A stretch of 40,232 nucleotides of DNA from an uncultured Actinomycetes bacterium. Its GTDB lineage: Bacteria; Actinomycetota; Thermoleophilia; Solirubrobacterales; Solirubrobacteraceae. The number at the start of each line of letters is the position of its first letter. Position 1 is the first letter of the stretch. Position numbers and translations under genes: made by a program. Shown here piece after piece: positions 8,289 to 17,417 of this stretch. The stretch is from NCBI GenBank assembly GCA_937888775.1, contig CALAQT010000200.1, positions 1 through 40,232 on the forward strand, read 5' to 3'. The notes beneath the pieces are model-generated. The model worked only from the letters and a program-made list of their open reading frames with translations. It was not told the origin of the DNA and searched no databases.

Positions 8289-8295
8289 CATACGC

Positions 8296-9045
8296 ATGTC
8301 GGGTCATTCAAAATGGCATTCGATCAAGCACAAGAAGGCGATCGTCGATGCACGGCGCGGCCAGCACTTCACCAAGCTGGCCCGAGCCGTGACGGTTGCC
8401 GCCCGCGAGGGCGGCGGTGACCCCGACGGTAATCCCGCGCTGGCGCTGGCGATCCAGAAGGCCCGCGACGCCTCGATGCCGAAGGACAACATCGAGCGTG
8501 CGATCGCCAAGGGGACGGGCGAGGGAGCCGACGCCGACCAGATCGAGACGGTGCTTTATGAGGGCTACGGTCCCGGCGGGGTGGCGCTGCTGATCGAGGC
8601 GCTCACCGACAATCGCAACCGGACCGGAGCCGACGTCCGCCACGCGCTGTCCAAGCACGGCGGAAGCCTCGGTGAGCCGGGGTCGGTTTCGTATCTGTTC
8701 GACAAGTGCGGGGTAATCGTCGTCGACGCCGCGCGCTATGACGAGAACGACCTGATCGTGGCGATTGACGCCGGTGCTCAGGACATCTCGCTCGATGACG
8801 ACGTGTTCGAGGTGATCACCGAGCCCGGCGACCTGGGCCGGGTCAAAGACGCTCTGACAGCGGCCGGCGTGGAGGCCGAGAGCGCCGACGTCACGCAGCG
8901 ACCCAAGGCGCGCGTGGCGGTGCAGGAATCCGACGCCGCCAGGTTGCTCAAGCTGATCGACACGCTCGAAGAATCCGACGACGTCGGAGCCGTGCACGCC
9001 AACTTCGACGTGGACGCCGACGTGCTCGAGCGAATCGCTGGCTGA
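8296..9045 (+). CDS. yebC: YebC/PmpR family protein
   Basis: This 249-residue member of the YebC/TACO1 family opens with the signature [15 protein letters not shown] and continues [18 protein letters not shown], then [18 protein letters not shown] and [38 protein letters not shown] is the second conserved block. Members are known as transcription regulators or as factors that relieve ribosome stalling. The length is typical. In many bacteria yebC sits directly before ruvCAB; here ruvC starts 8.4 kb downstream with unrelated genes in between. A -10 box 7 nt before the ATG suggests its own leaderless transcript. Confidence 0.95.
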   Translation: MSGHSKWHSIKHKKAIVDARRGQHFTKLARAVTVAAREGGGDPDGNPALALAIQKARDASMPKDNIERAIAKGTGEGADADQIETVLYEGYGPGGVALLIEALTDNRNRTGADVRHALSKHGGSLGEPGSVSYLFDKCGVIVVDAARYDENDLIVAIDAGAQDISLDDDVFEVITEPGDLGRVKDALTAAGVEAESADVTQRPKARVAVQESDAARLLKLIDTLEESDDVGAVHANFDVDADVLERIAG

Positions 9046-9055
9046 GCCGGCTCGC

Positions 9056-9061
9056 TACCCT
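9056..9061 (+). promoter_or_regulatory. -10 box of the FKBP lipoprotein gene
   Basis: TACCCT ends 7 nt before the ATG at 9069, directly after the yebC stop, with no Shine-Dalgarno. Confidence 0.45.
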
Positions 9062-9068
9062 CGGTCCG

Positions 9069-9653
9069 ATGCGCCTACGACTGTCTGCCACCTCATTGAT
9101 CATCGCCCTGGCCGCTTGCCTGTCGGCCTGCGGCAGCAGCTCCACCAAGGCGGCTGGCGTCCAGCTGGCTCCCTCCGCCGGGTTAACGGCCGATTCCACC
9201 ACCGCCACGACCACGACCACGAGCAGCTCGACGACCACGACCGCCACCAGTACCAGCACGAGCACCACGCCGCTTCCGGCCGCCCTGAAGACCAAGCCCG
9301 CGATCGTCGTGCCGACCGGACCGGCCCCCAAGAAGCTGGTGATCAAGGATCTGATCAAGGGCACCGGACCCGTCGCCACCGCCAGCTCGACGGTCACCGT
9401 CCAGTACGTGGGCGTTCTCGACAAGAACGGCAAGCAGTTCGACGCCTCTTGGAACGACAACCAAGGCCAGCCGGTCTCGTTTCCGCTGTCGGGCGTGATT
9501 CAGGGCTGGCAGCAGGGGATCCCCGGGATGAGGGTGGGCGGCCGTCGCGAGCTGATCATCCCGCCGAGCCTGGCCTACAAGAACCAGGCACAGGCAAAGA
9601 TCCCGGCTAACTCGACGCTCGTCTTCGTGATCGACCTTCACGGGGTTTCCTAG
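9069..9653 (+). CDS. FKBP-type peptidyl-prolyl isomerase lipoprotein
   Basis: This is a 194-residue protein. A signal peptide ends in a lipobox (LAAC at 14-17 or LSAC at 18-21), and a Ser/Thr linker of about 40 residues, made largely of repeated Thr codons, follows. The last 105 residues form one FKBP domain: VTVQYVGVLDKNGKQFDASW, PVSFPLSGVIQGWQQGIPGM, GGRRELIIPPSLAYKN and STLVFVIDLHGV. It should speed proline isomerisation in proteins folding outside the membrane. Its last 47 bp overlap the 3' end of the convergent cyclase gene. The mRNA is probably leaderless. Confidence 0.92.
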   Translation: MRLRLSATSLIIALAACLSACGSSSTKAAGVQLAPSAGLTADSTTATTTTTSSSTTTTATSTSTSTTPLPAALKTKPAIVVPTGPAPKKLVIKDLIKGTGPVATASSTVTVQYVGVLDKNGKQFDASWNDNQGQPVSFPLSGVIQGWQQGIPGMRVGGRRELIIPPSLAYKNQAQAKIPANSTLVFVIDLHGVS

Positions 9654-10812
9654 CCTCCTGGGGCGAGCCGTCGTCGTCCGATGGCTCACGCTCCGCGGCG
9701 GGCGCTGACCCACGGTCGGGCTCCGCGGCGCGTGGTCGCGCCCTGAACAGCGCCGCGGGCTCGACTATCCCCTTGAGCTTGTGGCGGCCCGCCGAGGACC
9801 ACTCGGCGGCGTCGGGCGCCGCGTCGCGGACCGCCTGCGTGCACAGGACGCTGCCGGGCCGCGCGATCCCTGTCACCCGGCTGGCCAGGTTGACCGAATG
9901 GCCGTAGTAGTCACCGGCGCTGACCAGCGCCGGGCCGATCGCGATGCCCGCTCGCAGGCTGGGGAGATCGGCCTGCCCGACGGCATCTATGAGCGCCAGC
10001 GCGACCGAGATCAGTGGCCCGGCAACGGGGCTGACGAACATCGCCGCGTCGCCGATCGTCTTGACCAGCCGTACCGGTGGCCTGGTCACCTCGGCGGCCA
10101 GCCGGGCCAACGTCCCCGCCACGCTGCCCAGTTCCTGCAGCTCGATCTGGCCTCCGAGCCGGGTGAAGCCGACCAGGTCGGCAAAGCAGACCACCGTCTC
10201 CTGGGCGCCGCGCAGCTCGCCCGCCTGGCGCTCCTCGCGGCCTAGCATCCCGCGGGCGACGCTCTCACGTAGGTGCGCCTTGTAGGCGGCCAGGAGCACC
10301 GGGGCCAGCGCCGGGGTGAGCTGCTGCGCGAGCGATTCGAAGCGCAGCGCCACGTCGGCCTCGCTGTCGCCGGGTGCCAGGAAGGTTCGCACGAACGCCG
10401 CAGTCGTGGTCGCGGCCAGGCGGCCCATTCCCTCGCCCAGCACGCGGGTGATCTCGGCCAGCGTGTCCTCGTCGAATCCGGCGTCGATGAACAGCTTGAT
10501 CGAACGCGCCGCGGCGATGTCCTCGTCGGCGAACACCCGGTCCCCGGGTCCGGGCTGGGGGACTCCCTGCAGCTGCCGGATCCGGATCATCAGTGTGGCC
10601 GGGACGCCGGTTTCGCGCTCGACCTCGGTCGCGGTGAGAGTGCCCCCCAGGACGCGGTCGACCGGGAGCAGCGCCAGCCGGTCCTCCCGCACCGCCGCGC
10701 TGAGCTCGTCGGAGCTGAACCCCTCCTCGGCGAGGCGGGCCAGGAGCTGCTCGCGCCCGAGACGCTCGTCGCCCTCGAGCCCCTCGAGCAGTCCAAGCGC
10801 CTCGAAGTCCAT
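9607..10812 (-). CDS. Class III nucleotide (adenylate) cyclase with regulatory N-terminal domain
   Basis: This 401-residue protein should make cAMP from ATP. The C-terminal half holds a cyclase domain with metal-binding Asp212 (CFADLVGFTRLG) and Asp255, Lys251 for adenine (VKTIGDAAMFV), Asp301, and Asn308/Arg312 for the transition state (YYGHSVNLASRV). The spacing of these residues equals that of mycobacterial Rv1264 as I recall it, offset by ten. The helical N-terminus (about 1-195, including FLAPGDSEADVALRF and LRESVARGMLGREE) resembles the Rv1264 autoinhibitory pH-sensing domain. A charged, probably disordered tail of about 45 residues follows. The ATG at 10812 has AGAGAGG 8 nt upstream. 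The gene is convergent with the FKBP gene and overlaps it by 47 bp. Confidence 0.88.
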   Translation of the reverse strand: MDFEALGLLEGLEGDERLGREQLLARLAEEGFSSDELSAAVREDRLALLPVDRVLGGTLTATEVERETGVPATLMIRIRQLQGVPQPGPGDRVFADEDIAAARSIKLFIDAGFDEDTLAEITRVLGEGMGRLAATTTAAFVRTFLAPGDSEADVALRFESLAQQLTPALAPVLLAAYKAHLRESVARGMLGREERQAGELRGAQETVVCFADLVGFTRLGGQIELQELGSVAGTLARLAAEVTRPPVRLVKTIGDAAMFVSPVAGPLISVALALIDAVGQADLPSLRAGIAIGPALVSAGDYYGHSVNLASRVTGIARPGSVLCTQAVRDAAPDAAEWSSAGRHKLKGIVEPAALFRARPRAAEPDRGSAPAAEREPSDDDGSPQEARKPREGRSRRRASS

Positions 10813-10981
10813 CCCGGCATCCTCTCTGAAAGCGGCCTGGTTCGCTACTATCCGCGCTCGCGCTCGTGCTCGCCGCCCGCTCGCGATCCAGCCTCGTTTG
10901 ATGGGCGGCGCGCGAGTCATTCTGCTCGCGGGTGCCCTGGATCAGCGCCTTTCGCCCGTCGACCCCGGAGTCCAAAGCCAA

Positions 10982-11668
10982 ATGCTCTCGATCTTGATGC
11001 CCGTCTACAACGAACGCGAACGCGTCGCGCGCGCGATCGCCGAGGTGCTCCAGACCGAGTTGCCGTCCGAGCTGGAGTTGATCATCGTCGACGACGGCTC
11101 CACCGACGGGACGCGGGAGATCCTGCGCAACGGCAGCTGGGATCCGCGCGTACGCCTGTTCGAGCACGAGCACAATCAGGGCAAGGGCGCGGCGGTGCAG
11201 ACCGCGCTGGGCCACGCTCAGGGTGAGTTTTCGGCGATCTTCGACGCCGACCTCGAATACGACCCGGCCGACCTGGGCCTGCTGATGCCGCCGCTGCTCG
11301 ACGGACGCTCCAACGCCTGCTTCGGGGTGCGGGCGTTCGACGGCTACACCAGCCACTCGTTCCTGTTCGTGCTCGGCAACAAGGGCGTCACGCTCGCCTG
11401 CAACGTGCTGTTCAACGTGTACCTGCACGACATCATGACCTGCCAGAAGATGATCAGGACCGAGCTGTTCCGCAGCCTGCATCTGTCCTCAGCCGGGTTT
11501 GCGATCGAGCCTGAGATAACCGCCCGGCTGGTACAGCACCGGGAGCCGATCTTCGAGGTCCCGGTGCACTACCGCGCCCGGTCAAACGAGGAGGGCAAGA
11601 AGCTCACCGCGCTCGACGGCTTCCGCGTGATCGCGACGCTCTTGCGCTGCCGCTTTTCCGGCGTCTGA
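10982..11668 (+). CDS. Family 2 glycosyltransferase (dolichol-phosphate-mannose synthase-like)
   Basis: This is a 228-residue GT-A glycosyltransferase without membrane segments. It starts MLSILMPVYNERERVARAI, followed by LIIVDDGSTDGTREIL and IFDADLEYDPADL, the nucleotide- and metal-binding motifs. Later come LHDIMTCQKMIRTELFRSL and EPEITARLVQ. The pattern matches enzymes that transfer a sugar to a polyprenyl phosphate. A longer open frame begins at 10316, but it overlaps the cyclase gene on the other strand. The ATG at 10982 is right before the first conserved strand and has GGAG 11 nt upstream. Its 3' end overlaps the GH2 gene tail to tail by 65 bp. The nearby GT-C-like membrane protein could use its lipid-linked product (inference). 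Confidence 0.85.
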   Translation: MLSILMPVYNERERVARAIAEVLQTELPSELELIIVDDGSTDGTREILRNGSWDPRVRLFEHEHNQGKGAAVQTALGHAQGEFSAIFDADLEYDPADLGLLMPPLLDGRSNACFGVRAFDGYTSHSFLFVLGNKGVTLACNVLFNVYLHDIMTCQKMIRTELFRSLHLSSAGFAIEPEITARLVQHREPIFEVPVHYRARSNEEGKKLTALDGFRVIATLLRCRFSGV

Positions 11669-13583
11669 GGGCCTTGTGGCGCACCGCTGCCGTCGGTGGC
11701 GCAGCAATTTGCACCGTGGCGTGGTAGATCGCGGCGACAATCGAGAACGCCGGCTTGAAGTTCCCAGCGACGTCGACCAGCCCCTTTTGGTTGAGGGGCG
11801 GGTCAGGGTAGGGATTGCCGCCGGAATAACCGGGGAAGGCGTCGTACTCCTGCAGCGTGAAGTAGATCGCCGCTGACAACCACGGCTTGCTCGCGAACAC
11901 GCCCAGGTGGTAGGCGGCCGAATCGGACTGAAACGCGTATGTGCCGCGCTCCTCGACCGGGCCGTTGCGGTTGCCGTCGATCCCGAACTCCGTGATCATC
12001 AGCGCCTTGGTCGGGTAGCAGGCGCGTAGCGAGTCCAGGAACGGGCTCAGCGAATCGCGGTCGTCGGTGGCGCCCCCACCGGCATCAAACCAGCCGAAGT
12101 AGTCGTTGAAGCCGATCACGTCGAGCGGCGCGTAGGCGCTCTGGCAGGGCACGCCGGGCCAGTCGCCGATCGCCATCCCCACCGGTCGCGTGGGGTCGAG
12201 CCCGTGGGCGAGTGCCGCCGCTCCGGCGATATAGCCCGCCTCAGCGCCATCGGGCGGGGTGGCCAGCTCGTTGCCGATGCTCCACAGCATCACGGACGGA
12301 TGGTTCTGGTTGGCCAGAATGTTCTGGGTCAGCACGCTGTGGGCATGCGCCAGCCAGCCCGGCTGGCTCAGATATTGACTGGATGTCTGATAGACGGGGA
12401 TCTCCGACCACAGCAGGATCCCGTCCCGGTCGGCCATCTCCTCGATCTCCGGGTTGAGCGGATAGTGGGCGCGGATCACCGTCGCTCCCAGCTCTCGTGT
12501 CCAAGCCATCTGCTGCGCGAGCTGAGCCGGATCGAGCGCCGCTCCCGTGAGCTGGCTCTGCTCGTGGATGTTGACGCCGCGCAGGTCAAGCAGGCGCCCA
12601 TTGAGCTCGAGCCGGCCGTCGGCGGTCACCTGGATGCTGCGGACACCGCCGTAAGTCACATAACCCTGCAGCGGCCTTCTGTGCGCGTCTGACAGCGCCA
12701 GACCCGCGCGGTACAGGTACGGGTGGTCGATCGACCACAGCTGCGGGTGGGCGAGCCTGACCGACCCGACGGCGTTCCAGGTGGAGTGCGGGGCGATCGT
12801 CTGGGTGCCGAAGTCGAGCTTCGCCGGGCCATAGGAGCCGCGCAGGTCCACTGTCTGGGGCGCGCCGGTGACGTTTGTAACCGACACCTGCTCATCCACG
12901 GTGGCCGCGCAAGTCGGGCAGGGCAGCAGTGGGCGGACCTGGACCATGGACATGTCGGCGCGCTGCACCGAGCGCAGGTAGACCTCGCGCTGCAGGCCGC
13001 CGAAATTCCACCACTGGCCGCCCGGCCCGGGTGGCAGCGAGGCTGGGGAGCGGCGATCATCGACGCGGACGATCAGGCGGTTGACGCCGGCGCGAACGCC
13101 CTTGAGGTCGAACTCGAACGGCAGATAGGCGCCGGCGTGGGTTCCGATCTGGCGCCCGTTGAGCCATACGGTTGCGTAGTAGTTGACCGACTCGAAGCGG
13201 ACGATCCAGGCTCGGTCAGAAGCGGGCACGTAACGCGCAAAGGCGGAGCTCGGCAGCGTGAAGTCGCGGCGATACCAGCCCACCGATCCGCTCATGCTCG
13301 CCGCGGATAGATCCCCCGCGTTGTAGGAGTTGGGCACGGCCACCGGCGACCATCCGGTCGGGTCGGCGATATTTCGCCACCAACCCTGCGCGATGCCCGC
13401 ATCGGTGGGGTCGGCGCGGTACAGCCAGGTGCCGCCGAGCAGATATCGATCGTTCTGGCCGTCCTGGTAGAGCGCGCCCTTGGTGGGCGGGGTCGCCGCG
13501 TAGGGCGTCGGCGTCTGGGCCCCGGCCACCGCTGCGATGCCCAGCGCGAATACGAGCGAGATGACGAGCGAGCGTAGGATCAA
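11604..13583 (-). CDS. Secreted glycoside hydrolase family 2 (beta-galactosidase/glucuronidase-like)
   Basis: This is an approximately 659-residue exported glycosidase. A signal peptide ILRSLVISLVFALGIAAVAG is followed by a jelly-roll sugar-binding domain (VGWYRRDFTLP, YYATVWLNGRQIGTHAGAYLPF), an Ig-like domain, and a TIM barrel. The acid/base Glu439 is in WSIGNELA and the nucleophile Glu532 in ITEFGID. RGVNIHEQS and IRAHYPLNPE are typical GH2 strands. The substrate cannot be told between beta-galactoside, glucuronide and mannoside. The open frame extends to 13970, but that part overlaps the divergent GT-C gene. The TTG at 13583 is the best start with a signal peptide; CTG at 13589 is an alternative. 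The C-terminus ends in about 25 Arg/Ser/Lys-rich residues inside the GT2 overlap. Confidence 0.85.
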   Translation of the reverse strand: MILRSLVISLVFALGIAAVAGAQTPTPYAATPPTKGALYQDGQNDRYLLGGTWLYRADPTDAGIAQGWWRNIADPTGWSPVAVPNSYNAGDLSAASMSGSVGWYRRDFTLPSSAFARYVPASDRAWIVRFESVNYYATVWLNGRQIGTHAGAYLPFEFDLKGVRAGVNRLIVRVDDRRSPASLPPGPGGQWWNFGGLQREVYLRSVQRADMSMVQVRPLLPCPTCAATVDEQVSVTNVTGAPQTVDLRGSYGPAKLDFGTQTIAPHSTWNAVGSVRLAHPQLWSIDHPYLYRAGLALSDAHRRPLQGYVTYGGVRSIQVTADGRLELNGRLLDLRGVNIHEQSQLTGAALDPAQLAQQMAWTRELGATVIRAHYPLNPEIEEMADRDGILLWSEIPVYQTSSQYLSQPGWLAHAHSVLTQNILANQNHPSVMLWSIGNELATPPDGAEAGYIAGAAALAHGLDPTRPVGMAIGDWPGVPCQSAYAPLDVIGFNDYFGWFDAGGGATDDRDSLSPFLDSLRACYPTKALMITEFGIDGNRNGPVEERGTYAFQSDSAAYHLGVFASKPWLSAAIYFTLQEYDAFPGYSGGNPYPDPPLNQKGLVDVAGNFKPAFSIVAAIYHATVQIAAPPTAAVRHKALRRRKSGSARASRSRGSRRAR

Positions 13584-13645
13584 GATCAGGGGTCTGCGAC
13601 TGATCCCGGTCGCCGCGGTTAAGCCTGACGTTAGCGCGGCGTGGC

Positions 13646-13651
13646 TACAAT
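13646..13651 (+). promoter_or_regulatory. -10 box of the GT-C-like gene
   Basis: TACAAT, close to consensus, ends 9 nt before the ATG at 13661 with no Shine-Dalgarno between. Confidence 0.5.
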
Positions 13652-13660
13652 CGCCGACGC

Positions 13661-15268
13661 ATGCCCGCCAGCGATCGCCGGATCTCTTCAGCCCGGCCAC
13701 AGCCGGCGAGCCTGGAAACCGAGGCGGCCGACGGTCCGAGCCTGGGCCAGGACGTCGTCGATCAGCCGCCACCTCGGCGATCGGATCAGGAGCCTTCCAA
13801 GAACTCATCGGCCCGTTCCCCCGGGCGCTTTGACCGCCTGGCGTCGCCGGTCGTGCTGCTGGTGCTCGCCGGCATCGGGCTGGCGATGCTGTCGGCCGCG
13901 GTGCTGCCGACCGTCCCCAGCTATGACCCGTGGTCGTGGATCGTCTGGGGCCGGGAGGTGTCTGACCCACACCTCAGCTTCGCGGTCAGCGGCGGACCAT
14001 CGTGGAAGCCGCTGCCGTTCATCTTCACCACCCTGTGGGGCTTCTTCGGCGGCGCCGCTCCGACGCTGTGGGTGATCACGGCGCGGGCCGGGGGGCTGCT
14101 CGGACTGATCGCGGCCTGGCGGCTGGCCAGCCGCCTGGTCGGGGGCGGGCGCCCCGGGGTCTTCGCCGGTCTGCTGGCCGTGATCGGGGTCTTGCTGACC
14201 CAGGACTGGTTCTATTACTGGTTCCGGGGCACATCGGAAGTGATGTTGATCGGCGCCACCCTGTGGGCGATCGATCGCCTGCTCGACGGTCATAAGACGC
14301 AGGCGTTCCTGCTCGCGGTGGCGGCAGGGCTGATCCGGCCCGAATGGTGGCCGTTCATCGGTCTCTACGCGCTGTGGCTGTGGTTTCGCGAGCCGGAGTT
14401 CACGCGCTGGCCGATGCGGCTGCTGCTGGTGGCCGGGCTGCTCTCGCTGCCCTTCTTCTGGTTCGTGCCGCCCTGGGTGGGCTCCGGCGACCCGTTCCTG
14501 GCCGCCACCCATGCGGCCGACTACAACGGTCATCTGGGCTCCGATCCGCTGCGGGCGGTGATCGGCCGCGGGATCGATCTCCAGGTCCTGCCGGCCCTGA
14601 TCGCAGCGATCGTGGCGGTGGCGATCGGCTGGTGGCGTGAGCGCAACCGGCTGCTGCTGGCGATGGGCGTGGCAATCGCCGCGTGGTGGGTAGTGGTCGT
14701 CGCCATGACGCTGGACGGCTATCCGGGCCTCGAGCGCTTCTTCCTGCCGGCCGCCGCCCTGACCTGCGTGCTGGGCGGCGTTGGCATCACCCGCATGTCG
14801 CTGCTCGCCGGCGGCCTGTTCAAGCGCCGCACCCCGGTGGTCGTGGTCGGCGTGGCTGCGGTCCTGGTCATCGTCTGCATCCCGTTCACGACCACCCGCT
14901 TCACCGAGGCGCGGGCGGCCGAACCGACCGCTTCGCGGGCCGTATCGATCCTCAATCAGCTCAGCCAGGCGGTCGCCGCGGTCGGCGGTCACCGGGGCGT
15001 GTTCCCCTGCAAGTCGAGCTTTGCCGCGGTCAACCACTCCGTTCAGACCGCGCTGGCCTGGAAGCTGCACTCCACGCTCGAGCGGGTCCACACGGTGATG
15101 TCGGCACCGGGAGTGGACTTCATCGGCCCCCACAACGGAACCGACGGTGCCGCGGCCGCCGTCGATCCGCGACTGACCACGGTGCAGACCCTGGCCCACG
15201 TCGGCGTTTGGACCGTGGTGCGGCTGACCGATCCGCGCCTGCCGCCGAGCGCCTGCGTCGGGCACTAG
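13661..15268 (+). CDS. Polytopic GT-C-like glycosyltransferase
   Basis: This is a 535-residue membrane protein. About 60 polar, probably disordered cytoplasmic residues come first. Around ten hydrophobic segments follow, from VVLLVLAGIGLAMLSAAVL to VVVVGVAAVLVIVCIPF, and an extracytoplasmic C-terminal domain of about 120 residues. The first loop holds SYDPWSWIVWGREVSDPHL, an acidic loop like the catalytic loop of GT39/GT87-type polyprenyl-phosphate sugar transferases. The family was judged from topology and this loop only, so the sugar and acceptor are unknown. It is divergent from the GH2 gene, and a good -10 box precedes the ATG. Confidence 0.72.
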   Translation: MPASDRRISSARPQPASLETEAADGPSLGQDVVDQPPPRRSDQEPSKNSSARSPGRFDRLASPVVLLVLAGIGLAMLSAAVLPTVPSYDPWSWIVWGREVSDPHLSFAVSGGPSWKPLPFIFTTLWGFFGGAAPTLWVITARAGGLLGLIAAWRLASRLVGGGRPGVFAGLLAVIGVLLTQDWFYYWFRGTSEVMLIGATLWAIDRLLDGHKTQAFLLAVAAGLIRPEWWPFIGLYALWLWFREPEFTRWPMRLLLVAGLLSLPFFWFVPPWVGSGDPFLAATHAADYNGHLGSDPLRAVIGRGIDLQVLPALIAAIVAVAIGWWRERNRLLLAMGVAIAAWWVVVVAMTLDGYPGLERFFLPAAALTCVLGGVGITRMSLLAGGLFKRRTPVVVVGVAAVLVIVCIPFTTTRFTEARAAEPTASRAVSILNQLSQAVAAVGGHRGVFPCKSSFAAVNHSVQTALAWKLHSTLERVHTVMSAPGVDFIGPHNGTDGAAAAVDPRLTTVQTLAHVGVWTVVRLTDPRLPPSACVGH

Positions 15269-15312
15269 TCGGCACTGTGACGTGGGAGTCGCTCCTGTCG
15301 ATCGGGGGCGGC

Positions 15313-17310
15313 TCATCCGTGCTTGGGCTTGGCCGTCTTTGACCGGCGCTTCTTGGGCTTGGGCTTGGGCTTGGGCGCGATCTTGAGCTGGCGCGTGAGC
15401 GTGGTGGTGTTGCCCGCCCGGTCCTCGACGATCACCGTGATCGTGTAGCGGCCCGGCTTGCGGTAGGCGTGGAACTTGCCATGGCTGATCGTGTAGGCGG
15501 AGCCGTCCCCCCACTTGACCTGCACCGACGCCACGCCCGAGGCGCTGGCGCCGGGTTCATCGGCCGGCGGCAGATCGGCATAGCGCACGTCGACGTGCAG
15601 GTAGGAGCCGGCGCGCTGGCGTCCGGTCAGCGTGAACGAGGCCTCGGGAGCCACGGTGTCGACGAAGAACTTCCCGGTCTTGGTGGCGCTGGTCACACCT
15701 GCCCGGTTGACGGCGGTCACCTGCCAGGTATGGGGCCCGTCGCTGACCGTGGTCGGGACCCGGATCAGGGTGCCGTCGGTCTGGGTGACCACGACGCCGT
15801 CAACGCGGACCGTGTAGGTGGGGGAGCCCCACATCTCCGCGGACGGCGTCCAAGAGAGCAGCGGTTGGGCGCTGATGCTGTAAAGCGGCCGGCTGGCGAG
15901 CGCGAACCCCCCGGGCGGCTGGTAGAGCTGGGCGGCCACGATCTGCGTCGCGGCGCCAGTCCCCTGAACCCAGGCGATCACAGCGTCACCGTCGGGGTCG
16001 CCGGCGGCGACGAGCCCGGTGGACGCCTCCGCGGGACCCTGACTGGGCGTCGAGACGACCTGCTCGGGTCCGAGGTCAGAGCCGTGCTGGGCATAGCGGA
16101 GGCGGATCTCCGGGCTGCCGGCCACCCCCGGGTCCTGCTGCCAGGCGATCAGGTTGGAGTACAGCCCGGCCGCCGCCGGCACGGCGTACGGAGCGCCAGA
16201 GTTCTGCAGGCTGTCGACTCGCAGCGTCGCACCGAGGGCCTCGTTGGTGCCCAACGGGGTGGCGAACAGCTGTTCTGATTGATCGCCGGCCGCGGTCACG
16301 AAGCCGCGCCCGTACTCGGTGACCGCCACCTGCGGCTGCTGCGCGCCCTCGGGTCCGGGCGTGGTCAGGCCGTCCGCTGTCTGGATGCCGTCGTATTGGG
16401 AGCCGTGCAGGCGGTTGTAGAGCACCCGCGACTGCTGCAGGGAGCCGTTGCTGAGCACTGCCCTAAAGACGACCGCCGCGTAGGACGAATCGCCTCCGGT
16501 GGAGATCGCGGGCTCGTCCGCGGTCACCTCGTTGAAGCCTGACAGCGAAGGGACGTCGGCCTGCTCGTCGACCACGCTCGGCGCCGTGCCCGAGACCCGG
16601 CGGGAGTAGATGTGGCCCGCTTCGCCCCAGACCACGATCCCGATGCCGTCGTTGGCGGCAGCCACCGCCGGGCGCCCGCTCCCGCTGCCGGCGTTGTCGC
16701 CCGGCGCCGCGTCAAGCACCGAGCTCACCAGCGACCATTGGCCGGCCGCGTAGTACGCCACCCGGACGTCGTCGCCGCCTGCGCCGACCGAGGTGAAAGC
16801 CAGATAGGCCTTGCTCAGCGTGGTGATCGAGATCGCCGGGCTGACGGCTCCGGAGTACAGCAGCGACGGTGCGCTCAGCGGGGTGAGCGCGTTGGGGACG
16901 CTTGCCGCGTACAGCTGGCCGGCGTTGATGAACGCGATCAACAGCAGCCCCCCGCGCCCGGCCGCGATCACGGGCTGGGAGGAGGCGCCGGCCAGGCCCG
17001 TGTCGACCTGCTGAGGTGCCTGAAAGGTCCCGTTGAGCAAGCGGGAGAGGAAGACGTGCTCGACGCCGGAGACGTCCTTAACGTAGACGAGACCACCGGT
17101 GCCGTCACGGGCGACCGACATCCCCGTGAGCCCGGTGATGGCGGCGCTGGGGCCGTCCACGACCGTGTTTGAGGCGAGCACGGGCTGGGCGCCGGCTGCA
17201 GGAGCCAGCGCCGCGCAGGCCAGCAGGGCGAGCGTGATCGGTAGGAGGGTGCTAAGCGCCCGGCGCAGCTCTGCGGCCCTCCCGGAGTGAGGTCGTCTTC
17301 GGTCTGACAC
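15313..17310 (-). CDS. Secreted beta-propeller-like protein with PKD domain
   Basis: This is a 665-residue exported protein. After the GTG at 17310 come basic residues and a signal peptide, TLLPITLALLACAALAPAAG. Residues about 45-430 are repeats in which a phrase such as 'P.VA...G..V.AW' recurs (SQPVIAAGRGGLLLIAFINA, GRPAVAAANDGIGIVVWGE, QQPQVAVTEYGRGFVTAAG). This suggests a beta-propeller. Fibronectin/Ig-like strands follow (TYTVRVDGVVV, PHTWQVTAVNRAG), then a PKD-like domain (VQVKWGDGSAYTISHG, GRYTITVIVEDRAGN). The last 20 residues are Lys/Pro-rich. I do not recognise a catalytic site. Surface adhesion or polysaccharide binding is possible. The frame is open to 17499, where it overlaps the divergent ruvC, so a start after it was chosen. 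Confidence 0.75.
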   Translation of the reverse strand: MSDRRRPHSGRAAELRRALSTLLPITLALLACAALAPAAGAQPVLASNTVVDGPSAAITGLTGMSVARDGTGGLVYVKDVSGVEHVFLSRLLNGTFQAPQQVDTGLAGASSQPVIAAGRGGLLLIAFINAGQLYAASVPNALTPLSAPSLLYSGAVSPAISITTLSKAYLAFTSVGAGGDDVRVAYYAAGQWSLVSSVLDAAPGDNAGSGSGRPAVAAANDGIGIVVWGEAGHIYSRRVSGTAPSVVDEQADVPSLSGFNEVTADEPAISTGGDSSYAAVVFRAVLSNGSLQQSRVLYNRLHGSQYDGIQTADGLTTPGPEGAQQPQVAVTEYGRGFVTAAGDQSEQLFATPLGTNEALGATLRVDSLQNSGAPYAVPAAAGLYSNLIAWQQDPGVAGSPEIRLRYAQHGSDLGPEQVVSTPSQGPAEASTGLVAAGDPDGDAVIAWVQGTGAATQIVAAQLYQPPGGFALASRPLYSISAQPLLSWTPSAEMWGSPTYTVRVDGVVVTQTDGTLIRVPTTVSDGPHTWQVTAVNRAGVTSATKTGKFFVDTVAPEASFTLTGRQRAGSYLHVDVRYADLPPADEPGASASGVASVQVKWGDGSAYTISHGKFHAYRKPGRYTITVIVEDRAGNTTTLTRQLKIAPKPKPKPKKRRSKTAKPKHG

Positions 17311-17417
17311 AGCTAGAACAGCAGAACCGCCCAGATGTTGCGCCAAACGCTCCGCTTGCACGATTGCGCCCGTTGCCGGGCAGGCGTCCGGTTGGCTGCG
17401 CAGAATGTCTGCAGGCA

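Noticed and set aside
8030..8297. Several short open frames at the end of the dehydratase gene
   Set aside because: All overlap a well-supported gene and have no domain or start signal.
10265..11482. A 405-codon open frame on the minus strand
   Set aside because: It overlaps the cyclase gene out of frame and runs antisense to the GT2 gene. Its composition is non-protein-like (Arg/Gly/Ala) and no motif is seen.
13584..13970. Longer N-terminus for the GH2 protein
   Set aside because: It covers the divergent GT-C gene and its promoter box, and a signal peptide follows the inner start.
13805..15514. A 569-codon open frame on the minus strand
   Set aside because: It is antisense to the GT-C-like gene and the PKD protein end. 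Its product is rich in Arg, Gln, Gly and Asp with no domain, as expected of a shadow frame in GC-rich DNA.
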